DNA from: Herbaspirillum sp. LeCh32-8
Lineage (GTDB): Bacteria; Pseudomonadota; Gammaproteobacteria; Burkholderiales; Burkholderiaceae_D
Assembly: GCF_017814915.1 (NCBI RefSeq)
Contig: NZ_JAGIPZ010000003.1
Coordinates: 62,001-126,000, forward strand
DNA length: 64,000 nucleotides
Direction of reading: 5' to 3'
Shown: piece after piece, positions 16,278-24,844 of the stretch
How the letters are laid out: each line of letters opens with the position of its first letter
Position numbering within the stretch: the stretch's first letter is position 1
The notes under the pieces: model-generated
Database searches by the model: none
What the model was told of the DNA's origin: nothing
What the model saw: only the letters and a program-made list of their open reading frames with translations
Translations under genes and position numbers: made by a program

Positions 16278-17960
16278 TCACATGCCGCTGCGTGCGACCA
16301 GCCGCAAAGGCGGATGGGCGCCGGGCAGCGACGGCGTGCCGTGGATGTCTTGGCTGTCATGGACGCCGGGAACATCCCCGGCCGGCGCATCGGCCTCGCG
16401 CATGGCGTGCTGGCCCGGCAGTTGAAAGCGCGCGGCCGCGCGTTCCAGCTGCTGCGCCTGGCGGCTCAGGGCCGCGGCGGCAGCGGCGGTCTCTTCAACC
16501 AGCGCGGCGTTCTGCTGGGTCACGTGATCCATCTGCGTGACGGCGCTGTTGATCTGGTCGATGCCGCCGCTCTGCTCATTGCTGGCCATGGCGATCTCGG
16601 ACATGGTGTCGGCCACGCCGCGCACCTGGCTCACCACCTGGGCGATGGTGTGGCCGGCATCCTGTACCTGGCGTCCACCCTCCTCGACCTGGCGGATCGA
16701 GTCGTCGACCAGGCGCTTGATCTCGTGCGCCGAAGTCGCGGCACGCTGCGCCAGTACGCGCACTTCGCCCGCCACTACCGCGAAGCCGCGGCCGGAATCC
16801 CCGGCGCGGGCGGCTTCCACCGCGGCGTTGAGGGCCAGGATGTTGGTCTGGAAGGCGATGGTGTCGATGATGGCAGTGATGCCGACCACCTCGCGCGCGG
16901 TGCGGTCGATGGCGGACATGGTGCCGATCACGCGCTCCACCGCGGCCCCGCCCTCGCGGGCGGCGTCGGCGGCCGCGCCCACCAGGCGGCTGGCCTCGCG
17001 CGCGCGGTCGGCGTTCTGGTGCACCGCCACCGTCAGTTGCTCCAGCGAGGATGCGGTTTCTTCCAGCGACGAGGCCTGCGACTCGGTGCGCGCCGACAAA
17101 TCCATGCTGCCCTGGGCGATCTCGCGCGAAGCCTGCAGCATCGAGGCCGAGCCGTCGGCCACGTCACTGATGATGCCGACCAGCGCGCCGTTCATTTGCT
17201 CCAGCGCCTGCAACAGGCGCGCGGTTTCATCGCTGCCGGTTGCGCCCACGCGCTGGCGCAGGTCGCCCTGCGCCACGGTCTGGGCAAAGCCCACCGCACG
17301 CGCCAGCGGGCGCGTAATGCTGCGGCTGATCCACCATGCCAGCAGTGCCGCCGCCAGCAACGTGGCCGCGCCCAACGCGATCATCAGCTCACGCGCCGAG
17401 CTTACGATGCGGCGCGATTCGCCGCGGCTGTCGCGCACGATCTGGTCCTGGTACTGCACCAGCGCCTGGATCCTGGACTGCAACTTCTCGATAGCGGGAA
17501 TCACTTGGGTGCGCACCAGCGCGGCGGCCTGCTTGTCTTCATCGCGCCCGAGCAGCGTGCGTACGCGGGCAAACGCTTCGCCGAATACCCGGCGCGACTC
17601 GCGCACCTCGCCCACCAGCCGCTTGCCTTCGCTGCTGCTGACCAGCCGATCCAGGAGGTCGAGCGCGTCCCTGATGGTGGCGATGTTCTGGTCCACCCGC
17701 GCCAGCGTCCGGGCTTCCTCGGCCTTGTCGTCGATGATGAACAGCGACAGCAGGCGGGCGGCGTTGGAGCGGGTCAGCGCGTCGATGTTGCGGGCCGCCT
17801 CCAGCTTGGTCCAGTCCTGGTCCATCACGCGCTCCTCAATGTCCGAGATGCGCATCACCTGGCTGATGGCCACCGCGATCAATACCGCCATCGCCGCCAG
17901 CACGATGGCGAACGCGCCGCCCAGGCGCGCCCCGATGGATAGATTTGCAGCACCGCCCAT
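16278..17960 (-). CDS. Methyl-accepting chemotaxis protein
   Basis: 560-residue transducer: first membrane helix about 12-32, a four-helix-bundle ligand domain to about 190, second helix about 193-213, HAMP to about 265, then the long signalling coiled coil with the conserved hairpin tip ([20 protein letters not shown]). The C-terminus is a proline-rich tail without an NWETF-type CheR-binding pentapeptide. GAGGGG precedes the ATG. The next gene downstream encodes a cyclic-di-GMP protein 21 bp away, so one promoter may set both chemotactic input and second-messenger output. Confidence 0.94.
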   Translation of the reverse strand: MGGAANLSIGARLGGAFAIVLAAMAVLIAVAISQVMRISDIEERVMDQDWTKLEAARNIDALTRSNAARLLSLFIIDDKAEEARTLARVDQNIATIRDALDLLDRLVSSSEGKRLVGEVRESRRVFGEAFARVRTLLGRDEDKQAAALVRTQVIPAIEKLQSRIQALVQYQDQIVRDSRGESRRIVSSARELMIALGAATLLAAALLAWWISRSITRPLARAVGFAQTVAQGDLRQRVGATGSDETARLLQALEQMNGALVGIISDVADGSASMLQASREIAQGSMDLSARTESQASSLEETASSLEQLTVAVHQNADRAREASRLVGAAADAAREGGAAVERVIGTMSAIDRTAREVVGITAIIDTIAFQTNILALNAAVEAARAGDSGRGFAVVAGEVRVLAQRAATSAHEIKRLVDDSIRQVEEGGRQVQDAGHTIAQVVSQVRGVADTMSEIAMASNEQSGGIDQINSAVTQMDHVTQQNAALVEETAAAAAALSRQAQQLERAAARFQLPGQHAMREADAPAGDVPGVHDSQDIHGTPSLPGAHPPLRLVARSGM

Positions 17961-18324
17961 GTCGATCCCCTCTTTTCAAGAAAAAAGCTTCCCTGCCGCG
18001 TCCACGGGATGTGGCGCGGGTCACGGTACGGCTGCGTGGAAGCCTCTGATAGCGACATCCCGTTTCGCCGTGGAAAGTGAGCTGCCCGTGCGGGCGGCTC
18101 GGCTTTGACGGTGGTGCGGGATCCTGGAACGAAGTCTAGGTTTTTGCCAGTGCGGTCGGGGCGCACACAGTACACAGCATGCGAGGAGCACAGTTTTGCG
18201 TGCGATCCGGAGGATGCGGTACAGATCAGACCAAGGTATGGGGAACACAGACGATGGTGGGATGGCGCGATGCGCCAGGGCTTTCTATGCTTGCGTTCAA
18301 CCAAGTCCTAGCGGGGATGTCATC
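17961..18324. other. 364-bp divergent intergenic region
   Basis: Upstream of the chemoreceptor (leftward) and the 78-residue orphan (rightward). The only distinct element is operator candidate E at 18226-18241. No sigma-28 promoter could be recognised with confidence before the chemoreceptor gene. Confidence 0.6.
18226..18241. promoter_or_regulatory. Operator candidate E (TCAGAC-CAAG-GTATGG)
   Basis: Matches the TCATAC-N4-GTATGA element with one change in each arm, and its spacer is the reverse complement of site C's CTTG. It lies 84 bp before the start of the 78-residue gene, the same distance class as sites A, B and C. Confidence 0.5.
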
Positions 18325-18561
18325 GTGCATATCGAAGTCATGGGCCAGTACGAGATCGTGCTGGAAGCCTTTCGCAACCTGAGCAATACGTCGTGGATGC
18401 CGTTCGTCACCATCTACCGCGGGCGCTCGGCGTCATACCAGAGCATCTGCGTGATGCAGCGCCAGCGCGTCGACGGCGGCGTGCCCGCGATGAGCCGCGA
18501 GCAGGCGATCGAGGCGGCGCGCAACTACGCTGCGCAGCGCATCGCGCGCGGCAACCTGTGA
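18325..18561 (+). CDS. Hypothetical protein, 78 aa
   Basis: Small soluble protein without signal peptide or membrane segment. The start is GTG at 18325, with GGGGA seven bases upstream; it opens VHIEVMGQYEIVLEAF and ends in a helix-rich segment (SREQAIEAARNYAAQ). The centre (WMPFVTIYRGRSASYQS) resembles a small beta-strand domain. An ATG at 18340 is the next possible start; longer readings upstream lack a binding site and read through the operator. I do not recognise the family. A TCATAC/GTATGA-type site upstream suggests it belongs to the local FixJ-type regulon. Confidence 0.6.
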   Translation: MHIEVMGQYEIVLEAFRNLSNTSWMPFVTIYRGRSASYQSICVMQRQRVDGGVPAMSREQAIEAARNYAAQRIARGNL

Positions 18562-18577
18562 CGGCGGCGACACGTCC

Positions 18578-18593
18578 TCATACCTTGGTATAG
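18578..18593. promoter_or_regulatory. Operator candidate C (TCATAC-CTTG-GTATAG)
   Basis: One mismatch from the perfect palindrome of sites A and B and sharing the nTTG spacer of A. It lies 74 bp upstream of the SDR start and just past the stop of the 78-residue gene. Confidence 0.6.
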
Positions 18594-18666
18594 ATGCGCC
18601 GAGGCCCACAAAGCAGCACACTCATACACAGCACCGCCATGCCACACCAACCTTCTGGAGAGCAAC

Positions 18667-19500
18667 ATGGATACCTGGCTGATCACCAACGCCCACAGCA
18701 GCTTCGGGCTGGAACTCACCGCTGAATTGCTGGAGCGCGGGCATGCGGTCGCCGCCGCCGTGCGCAGCGAGGAAGAACGCCGCAGCTACGAGGCCCGCTT
18801 CGCCGCGCGGCCGCTGTGCTATGTGCTGGACGTGACCGACAGCGACGCGGTGCGCGCCACGGTGGACGAGATCGAGGCGCTCACCGGCGGCATCGCGGTG
18901 GTGGTCAACAACGACGGCGCCGGTTATCGCGGCATGATCGAGGAAGTCACCCTGCATGAGATGCGCGCCCACTTCGAGGCCAACGTATTCGGCGCCATCG
19001 CGGTGATCCAGGCGGTGCTGCCCTACATGCGCGGGCGGCGCGCCGGGCGCATCTTCAACATCCTGCCTGCGGCCTGCCAGGAAGAGGCGCTGGGCGCGGG
19101 CGTCTACCACGGCAGCAGGTCGGCGCTGGAGGGCATGACCGAAGCGCTGGCGCGCGAGGTCGCGGCCTTCGGCATTCACGCCACGGCGGTGACGCCGGGT
19201 TGCTTCGCCGACGGCGAGGGCCGCCTGCAGGCCGACGGCGGCGGTCGCGCGCGACGCCGCATCGCCGACTACCACACACCCGGCGCGCGCCGCGCCGGCG
19301 GCCCGGCCAACCTGGGCGATCCGGAACGGGCAGCCCATGCGCTGCTGCTGGTGGCGGCCACGCGCCGTCCGCCTCGCCGCCTGCTGCTGGGCAGTGCGGC
19401 GCTGGACAACGTGCGCCGCAAGCTGGGCGACATGCAGGAAGAACTGAATGATTGGGAACTGGTGTCGATGAACACCGACCTCATGGCGCGCCGCGCATGA
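18667..19500 (+). CDS. SDR-fold protein with degenerate active site
   Basis: 277 residues with the overall short-chain dehydrogenase layout, but several landmarks are changed. The cofactor loop, normally TGxxxGxG, reads TNAHSSFG; the structural NNAG reads NNDG. Thirteen residues before the catalytic tyrosine, where serine is expected, there is proline; and the YxxxK motif reads YHGSR, with Arg for Lys. Only the tyrosine and perhaps the Asn survive, so normal dehydrogenase chemistry is doubtful; it may bind a nucleotide without turnover. An arginine-rich insert (about 195-220) is atypical. It has operator candidate C upstream and ends 6 bp from the convergent TMEM175 gene. Confidence 0.8.
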   Translation: MDTWLITNAHSSFGLELTAELLERGHAVAAAVRSEEERRSYEARFAARPLCYVLDVTDSDAVRATVDEIEALTGGIAVVVNNDGAGYRGMIEEVTLHEMRAHFEANVFGAIAVIQAVLPYMRGRRAGRIFNILPAACQEEALGAGVYHGSRSALEGMTEALAREVAAFGIHATAVTPGCFADGEGRLQADGGGRARRRIADYHTPGARRAGGPANLGDPERAAHALLLVAATRRPPRRLLLGSAALDNVRRKLGDMQEELNDWELVSMNTDLMARRA

Positions 19501-19506
19501 GCTGCC

Positions 19507-20085
19507 TCATGCGGACCGGCCCAGCCGTTCGAAGCGATGGTCGGGCAGGAACCACAGCGCCGCCAGCAGCACGTAGATGGCGTTGGCGCCCAGCGGGCTC
19601 CACCACGACAGTGGGATCGCCAGCGCGTAGAGCAGGATGGAAATGGCGTTCTTGCGGCCGTGACCGATGACCGCCGCCAGCGAGGGATGCGCCTCTTCGC
19701 TGTGACGCAGCGCGCGCTTGAGCAGCAGGAAGGACAGCGAACACATCAGCAGCACCAGGCCGTAACAGGCCACCGGCACCGCGTCGCGATGGTGGCTGGC
19801 GATCCAGCCGGTGACGAAGGGAATCAGCGACAGCCAGAACAGCAGGTGCAGGTTGGTCCACAGCACGCGGCGATCCACCTGGGTGGCCGCCTGCAGCAGG
19901 TGGTGATGGTTGACCCAGTAGATGCCGACGTAGACAAAGCTGAGCACGTAGTTCAGCAGCTGCGGCATCAGCGCCAGCAGGTCGTCCAGCGTGGCGCCGC
20001 CCGGCGTCTGCAGGCCCAGCACCATGATGGTGATGGCGACCGCGATCACGCCGTCGCTGAAGGCCTCCAGGCGGGACTTGTTCAT
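19507..20085 (-). CDS. TMEM175-family potassium channel-like membrane protein
   Basis: 192 residues with six predicted helices and the family hallmark at the start of the first helix: RLEAFSDGVIAVAITIMVL, containing the R..(x)FSD signature. Bacterial TMEM175 proteins form tetrameric potassium-selective channels. The ATG at 20085 overlaps the stop of the DUF1275 gene (ATGA), so the two are translated together. The longer reading further upstream is an out-of-context extension through the DUF1275 gene. Confidence 0.9.
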   Translation of the reverse strand: MNKSRLEAFSDGVIAVAITIMVLGLQTPGGATLDDLLALMPQLLNYVLSFVYVGIYWVNHHHLLQAATQVDRRVLWTNLHLLFWLSLIPFVTGWIASHHRDAVPVACYGLVLLMCSLSFLLLKRALRHSEEAHPSLAAVIGHGRKNAISILLYALAIPLSWWSPLGANAIYVLLAALWFLPDHRFERLGRSA

Positions 20086-20777
20086 GCCGCCGGCGCTGGC
20101 AGCGGCTGGCGCAGTTCGATCCACACCATCACCGCCAGCATCGCCACCGGCACCAGCAGGCCGGCGAAGCCGAACGCGTGGTAAGCGAAGGCGGCGGCAA
20201 TCGCGCCGATACCGAAGGACAGCACCGGCCACAGGAACTTGAAGCAGCGCTCGGCGGTGGCGCCGTCGGCGCCGCCGCGCAGCACGTCCACCGTATCGAT
20301 CACCACCTGGGTCACATTGCCGGTCATCAGCGAGGTGGGCGCCAGGTGCGACAGCAGCAGTCGGCTGATGGCGCTGTGAATGCCCATGGCGACGGTGCCC
20401 AACAGGCCCGAGGCCATCACCCAGCCCGACGTGGGCGACTGCACCGGCGCGGCGGCGATGCCGCAGGCCATGAAACCGGTCAGGAACAGCAGCTGCAGCA
20501 GGAACGACCATCCCAGCGCGCGGCCGTTGCGGCGCTGGATCGCCGCGATGAACAGGCGCGCGCCGGCCACGCCGACGACGAAGGCGGGGAACGCCAGGAA
20601 CTTCAGCAGGATGGACATCTGCGAACTATCGGCCAACGCCGCGCCGATCAGGATGAAGTTGCCGGTGACGTGGGCGGTGAAGAGGCCGAACAGGGCGATG
20701 AAGCCGAGGGTGTCGACATAGCCGGCGAGGAAGGCCAGGCTGGAGGATTGGAGGCGGTTGCGTTGAGCTGCGTTCAT
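20082..20777 (-). CDS. DUF1275 (YoaK-type) membrane protein
   Basis: 231 residues, about six membrane helices. It shows the family blocks AGYVDTLGFIALFGLFTAHVTG at the start and LAPTSLMTGNVTQVVID in the middle, both containing the repeated T-x-x-TGN motif. Function is not established; members are predicted transporters. Start at ATG 20777; a GTG nine bases upstream is possible. It is coupled to the TMEM175 gene by a 4-bp overlap, which suggests joint action in ion or solute flux. Confidence 0.88.
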   Translation of the reverse strand: MNAAQRNRLQSSSLAFLAGYVDTLGFIALFGLFTAHVTGNFILIGAALADSSQMSILLKFLAFPAFVVGVAGARLFIAAIQRRNGRALGWSFLLQLLFLTGFMACGIAAAPVQSPTSGWVMASGLLGTVAMGIHSAISRLLLSHLAPTSLMTGNVTQVVIDTVDVLRGGADGATAERCFKFLWPVLSFGIGAIAAAFAYHAFGFAGLLVPVAMLAVMVWIELRQPLPAPAA

Positions 20778-21112
20778 GGGACTCACTATCTGGGATGCAT
20801 GCGATTGGCGCCCACCTTAGCATCGCGGCCGCGGCATGCCCATTACCCATGTGGATAAGTCAAACCCGCGGACCCCGCGTTATCAGTCCGACAAGTACCC
20901 GGACCAACACCTGGACATGCGCGCCGGCCATGCGTGCCAGGCGAGCGCGTTTTGTACAAAAAACAGCACATTCATACAATCCAAAACCGGTGCGAATGCA
21001 CATCATGTTGCCGACCGCAGCGCACAGCCTGCCTGGCCCGGCGTCGCCGGGCGGCGACACCGCCATGCCGCAACGGTCGCGCCCGCAAGGGCCATGATTC
21101 CTGCAACCGAGC
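20778..21112. other. 335-bp divergent intergenic region
   Basis: Between the DUF1275 gene (leftward) and a FixJ-type regulator (rightward). It contains the perfect 12-bp palindrome TTTTGTACAAAA (20950-20961) in an A/T-rich patch that contrasts with the surrounding GC-rich sequence, and an unpaired TCATAC half-site near 20972. No gene is evident. Confidence 0.65.
20950..20961. promoter_or_regulatory. Perfect palindrome TTTTGTACAAAA
   Basis: A 12-bp perfect palindrome 151 bp before the FixJ-type regulator start. It may be an operator of that regulator or of the DUF1275/TMEM175 pair. No known consensus could be assigned. Confidence 0.4.
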
Positions 21113-21748
21113 ATGATGGATACCAGCATGGACAGAACAGTATTTGTCGTCGACGACGACGGCATGGTCAGGGAAGCGCTGCTGCGCCTGCTGGCGTCGG
21201 CCGGCTACCAAGCGCTGGGCTTCGCCTCGCCCGGGCAATTCTTGCAACAGCGGCTGCCCGGCACGCCCTGCTGCCTGATCCTGGACATGAAGATGCCGGA
21301 CTCGGACGGCTTTGACGTGGTGCGCCGGCTGGAACAGCGCGGCGACGCCATCCCGGTGATCTTCATCTCCGGCTATGGCACCATACCCGACACGGTGCAG
21401 GCGATGAAGGCCGGCGCGCACGAGTTCCTGACCAAACCCATCCACGGCGACCGCCTGCTCGAAGCGGTGGAAGAGGCGCTCACCATCGCCGGCAGCCATC
21501 TTGCCGCGCGCACCGAACGGGCGGCCTCGACACTGCGCCTGGAAACGCTGACGCCGCGCGAGCGCGAGGTGCTGGAGCTGGCCATCGGCGGCCTGCTCAA
21601 CAAGCAGATCGCCACCGAGCTGGGCATCAGCGAGATCACGGTGAAGGTGCACAAACGCCGCGTGATGGACAAGATGCAAACCAAGACCCTGGCCGACCTG
21701 GTGCGCGCCGCCGAGCGGCTGCAGATCAGCAGCGCCAGGACACGCTGA
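21113..21748 (+). CDS. FixJ-type response regulator (orphan)
   Basis: 211 residues: receiver with VVDDDGM, acceptor Asp in LILDMKMPD, FISGYG and FLTKPI; LuxR-type HTH with LTPREREVLELAIGGLLNKQ and VKVHKRRVMDKM. No kinase gene is adjacent, so its partner is elsewhere, possibly one of the kinases at 10536 or 29124. An unknown 132-residue gene follows 26 bp later. Three ATGs compete near the start (21113, 21116, 21128); none has a strong binding site. Confidence 0.9.
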   Translation: MMDTSMDRTVFVVDDDGMVREALLRLLASAGYQALGFASPGQFLQQRLPGTPCCLILDMKMPDSDGFDVVRRLEQRGDAIPVIFISGYGTIPDTVQAMKAGAHEFLTKPIHGDRLLEAVEEALTIAGSHLAARTERAASTLRLETLTPREREVLELAIGGLLNKQIATELGISEITVKVHKRRVMDKMQTKTLADLVRAAERLQISSARTR

Positions 21749-21774
21749 AGCAAGAAACGGAACAAGGAATTCTC

Positions 21775-22173
21775 ATGAGCGATGCCAACCGCGCCGACCT
21801 GCGCCAACTGTCGTCCGACCTGCGCAAGCTGCACAAACTGCTGATCGACTGCCAGTCGCGTGTCTTCGGCGCGGTCGGCACGCCCTTCGATCACCTGCAG
21901 CTGGTGACGACCCACCCGGACTTCGCCTGGCTGCGCATCCTGTCGGAATTCATGGTGGAGATCGACGAGCGGCTCGACGACGAAGCGGTGCCTTCGGACC
22001 AGGAGCTGACGACATTCAAGTCCGCGCTGGAAAAGCTGATCGGCCCGGCGCCGGCCAGCCAGCCGGAATTCCGCGAGAAATACCTGAGCGCGCTGCACGA
22101 CTCGCCCGAGCTGACCATCCAGCACGGCGCGGTGCGCCTCGCGTTGGGCAAGCTGGAACGCCCCGCGGCGTAA
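21775..22173 (+). CDS. Conserved-looking hypothetical protein, 132 aa
   Basis: Soluble, mostly helical protein with a good AAGGAATTCTC ribosome-binding site. It opens with a Leu/Lys-rich helix (LRQLSSDLRKLHKLLID) and has a repeated amphipathic pattern throughout; there is no signal peptide or metal motif. I do not recognise it. It lies 26 bp behind a FixJ-type regulator, so co-expression is likely, and ends 18 bp from the convergent AraC gene. An anti-sigma or adaptor role would be a guess only. Confidence 0.7.
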   Translation: MSDANRADLRQLSSDLRKLHKLLIDCQSRVFGAVGTPFDHLQLVTTHPDFAWLRILSEFMVEIDERLDDEAVPSDQELTTFKSALEKLIGPAPASQPEFREKYLSALHDSPELTIQHGAVRLALGKLERPAA

Positions 22174-22191
22174 AGCGTAACTCTCCTCAAT

Positions 22192-23073
22192 TCACTGCGC
22201 GCGCAGCCACGCGGCCGGCGTCACGCCCAGCACGCGCTTGAAGACGCGGCTGAAATGGCTCTGGTCGGCAAAGCCGCATTCCAGCGCCACCTGGGTCATG
22301 CTCTTGTCCTGCGCCGCCAGCAGGCGACGCGCGCGCCTAATTCGCTGTACCTGCAGCCAGGCGTGCACCGGCATGCCGAAGGTGTTCTTGAACGCGCGCG
22401 CGAAATGGGCGCGCGACAAGCCGCACTGGGCGGCGACTTCGGCCAGCGACAGGCGACGCGCCAGATTGGCCAGCATGTAGTCGCGCACGCGCGTCTCCTG
22501 CCACCCGGCCAGGCGACCGACGGCCGGCTTGCAGTCCTGCCCGGCGTAGCGTGCGCTCAGGTGGGTGTGCAGCGCGAGCGTCACGGCGTCGATAAACAGG
22601 GGATCGGCGCTACCCTCATCCAGCACCGGCAACAAGGCCTGCGCCAGGTGGAACACCACCGGATCGCGCACGGCCTGTACCGGCTTCAAGGCCGCCACGC
22701 GCGTGCCGTTTTCCCGACTCAACTCTTCCAGCGCAGCGCGCGGCAAATGAAAGCGCAGGTTGTCGAAGGCCGACAGGTGTTGGCAACGCCACTCGTCGCG
22801 CATGTCGGTGATGGCCATCTCGCCGCGGCGATGCGCGCCGGCGTGCAGCAGGCGTTTGCCGCGCCACAGTTTGTGATGGCGAAAGTCCTCCAGCTGCACG
22901 ATCAGCGAGAACGCGTCGTCGCTGGGCAACGCGATCACCGGCGGCGCCGGTAAGGCTTGCGCCATGCTGCTGCGCGCCACCGCGATGCCGGCCTGCGACA
23001 GCGTGCGCCGGCGCGGGGCGGATACGGGATCGGGAACGAGGGCGGGCGGGGAAGAAGCGGCGTTAGGCATCAT
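22192..23073 (-). CDS. AraC-family transcriptional regulator
   Basis: 293 residues. The C-terminal 100 hold the double helix-turn-helix: first helix pair LSLAEVAAQCGLSRAHFARAF, second SMTQVALECGFADQSHFSRVF, ending in the usual GVTPAAWLR. The N-terminal half is an effector domain without a family I can name. Two tandem ATGs (23073, 23070) share one GGAG site; the second is better spaced. The upstream extension runs into the repeat-containing intergenic DNA. Confidence 0.92.
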   Translation of the reverse strand: MMPNAASSPPALVPDPVSAPRRRTLSQAGIAVARSSMAQALPAPPVIALPSDDAFSLIVQLEDFRHHKLWRGKRLLHAGAHRRGEMAITDMRDEWRCQHLSAFDNLRFHLPRAALEELSRENGTRVAALKPVQAVRDPVVFHLAQALLPVLDEGSADPLFIDAVTLALHTHLSARYAGQDCKPAVGRLAGWQETRVRDYMLANLARRLSLAEVAAQCGLSRAHFARAFKNTFGMPVHAWLQVQRIRRARRLLAAQDKSMTQVALECGFADQSHFSRVFKRVLGVTPAAWLRAQ

Positions 23074-23230
23074 CGGACTCCGGTGACGAAAGTTGCCAGG
23101 CAAGCAAAAAAGGGATGGATGCGGCCCACGCCGTACCCATCCCCTGCCGGCAATATACGAGACTTCCGTCTCTGCCGCAAACGCCTTCCTGTTGTCTTGC
23201 ACACCCCTGCTATGCGCAACCAACGCCGCC

Positions 23231-23254
23231 GGATCCCGGCCTGCGCCGGGATGA
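23231..23254. repeat. REP-like palindrome, TCCCGGC type
   Basis: Stem TCCCGGC/GCCGGGA with loop ctgc, flanked by GGA and TGA. The identical core occurs again at 37259-37280, so it is a dispersed repeat. It lies in the gap between the divergent AraC promoter region and the end of the Dps gene. Confidence 0.75.
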
Positions 23255-23339
23255 CTCAGTTGAGCAATCCGGCCGCACCTGGGCGCATATCGCTCTGCTG
23301 TTCATCCCGACGAACCTCGGAATCCGGCGTGGTTGCCGC

Positions 23340-23867
23340 TCAGCCCACCCCGCGTCCGGATTCGAACAGGAACCAGGCGCGCTGCTCGGCTTCGTCGATC
23401 CAGTTTTCCAGCAGGCTGGCGGTGGCGACGTCGCCGTGCTCGTCGCACAGTTCGTGCGTGGCCAGCATGAAGCCGACCAGGCGCAGGTTGTCCTCGCGCA
23501 GCTCGGCCAGCATGTCGGCCGGCGTGACGAAGTCGCTGTCGTTGTCGGACAGGCGCTGCAGCTCGCCGATGTGGCCGGTGGAGCGCAGCGTGGTGCCGCC
23601 GATCTTGCGCACCCGCTCGGCCACCGCATCGGTGATGGCGATGATCTGCTGGGCCTGGTCGTCCAGCAGCAGGTGGTAGTCGCGGAAGTGCGGGCCCGAC
23701 ATGTGCCAGTGGAAGTTCTTGGTCTTCAGGTACAGCGCGAAGACGTCGGCCAGCAGCATGTTGAGGCCGCCGCTGATTTCCTTGCTGGCTTGCTCGCTGA
23801 GCAGGCTGGGGGTGGCCAGCGCCGCCATGCGGCGCTGCTCCACTTGCTGGCGTTGAGTGGCATCCAT
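23340..23867 (-). CDS. dps: Dps-family ferritin-like protein
   Basis: 175-residue four-helix protein of the DNA-protection-in-starvation family, which oxidises Fe(II) with peroxide and stores iron in a 12-subunit shell. The intersubunit ferroxidase segment is visible: KNFHWHMSGPHFRDYH near residues 48-63, followed by D..E residues of the next helix (LLLDDQ). Start at 23867 has GGAG five bases upstream; an ATG at 23882 overlaps the hydrolase stop (ATGA) and would add five residues. It is the last gene of a stress operon with the alpha/beta hydrolase. Confidence 0.9.
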   Translation of the reverse strand: MDATQRQQVEQRRMAALATPSLLSEQASKEISGGLNMLLADVFALYLKTKNFHWHMSGPHFRDYHLLLDDQAQQIIAITDAVAERVRKIGGTTLRSTGHIGELQRLSDNDSDFVTPADMLAELREDNLRLVGFMLATHELCDEHGDVATASLLENWIDEAEQRAWFLFESGRGVG

Positions 23868-23878
23868 GGTGGCTCCGC

Positions 23879-24700
23879 TCATGCCTTGAGGAAGGCCAGC
23901 AGGTCTTCGTTGAGCTGGTCCTTGTGGGTGAAGCACAGCGCGTGCGGCGCACCGCCGTAGACCTTCAGCTGCGCGCCCGGCACCATGGCCGCGGCCAGCT
24001 TGCCGGTGACTTCCAGCGGCACCACCTGGTCGTCGTCGCCGTGAATCACCAGGGTCGGGATGTCGAACTTCTTCATGTCTTCGCGGAAGTCGGTTTCCGA
24101 GAAGGCGGTCACGCAGTCCAGCGTGCCCTTGAGCGAGGCCAGCATGGCGATGTTGAAGGTCTGCGCCAGGATGCCCGGCGACACCTTGTGGTGGGGACGG
24201 TTGGTGCCGAAGAAGACGGTGGCGAAGTCGGACAGGAATTGCGCGCGGTCGGCGCGCAGGCCTGCCTTGATGCCGTCGAACACGTCCTTGGGCACGCCCT
24301 GCTCATGGCCCTCGGCCTTGCCGAAGATCGGGGTGACCGCGCCCAGCAGCGCCGCCTTGGCAACGCGCTTGGTGCCGTGACGGCCGATGTAGCGCGCGAC
24401 ATCGCCGCCGCCCATGGAGAAGCCGACCAGCACGGCGTCTTGCAGGTCCAGCTTTTCGATCAGCTCATGCAGGTCGTCGGCGAAGGTGTCGTAGTCGTAA
24501 CCGTTCCAGGGCTGGCCCGAGCGGCCGAAACCGCGGCGGTCATAGGCGATGACGCGATAGCCGCGCTCGGCCAGGAAGTTCATCTGGTATTCCCACATGT
24601 CGCCGTCCAGCGGCCAGCCGTGGCCGAACACGACCGGTTGGCCGCTGCCCCAGTCCTTGTAATAGATTTCGGTACCGTCGCGGGTGGTGATGGTGCTCAT
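23879..24700 (-). CDS. Alpha/beta hydrolase (non-haem chloroperoxidase/arylesterase type)
   Basis: 273 residues. The catalytic triad is complete: nucleophile Ser in [12 protein letters not shown], Asp in HGDDDQVVP and His in [10 protein letters not shown]. The N-terminal block ([19 protein letters not shown]) is typical of bacterial cofactor-free haloperoxidase-like esterases; with acetate and peroxide these make peracids, but the physiological role is usually ester hydrolysis or detoxification. AAGGAG precedes the ATG at 24700. It is coupled to dps and follows the DoxX gene by 144 bp. Confidence 0.92.
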   Translation of the reverse strand: MSTITTRDGTEIYYKDWGSGQPVVFGHGWPLDGDMWEYQMNFLAERGYRVIAYDRRGFGRSGQPWNGYDYDTFADDLHELIEKLDLQDAVLVGFSMGGGDVARYIGRHGTKRVAKAALLGAVTPIFGKAEGHEQGVPKDVFDGIKAGLRADRAQFLSDFATVFFGTNRPHHKVSPGILAQTFNIAMLASLKGTLDCVTAFSETDFREDMKKFDIPTLVIHGDDDQVVPLEVTGKLAAAMVPGAQLKVYGGAPHALCFTHKDQLNEDLLAFLKA

Positions 24701-24844
24701 GCTTGCGCTCCTTGTAAGTGGCGGTTGGGTGATGCGGGGACTCGCCGGCCGTCGTGCGGCAGGCGAAGGGGAGAAAGCGGCGCACGCAGACATGCACGCA
24801 CCCGGCGTGCAGCCGGATGCGTGCAAAGCTTCATGCGGAAAAGA

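Noticed and set aside
16251-18108. Two long plus-strand ORFs across the chemoreceptor gene
   Set aside because: Antisense shadows of the MCP coding region.
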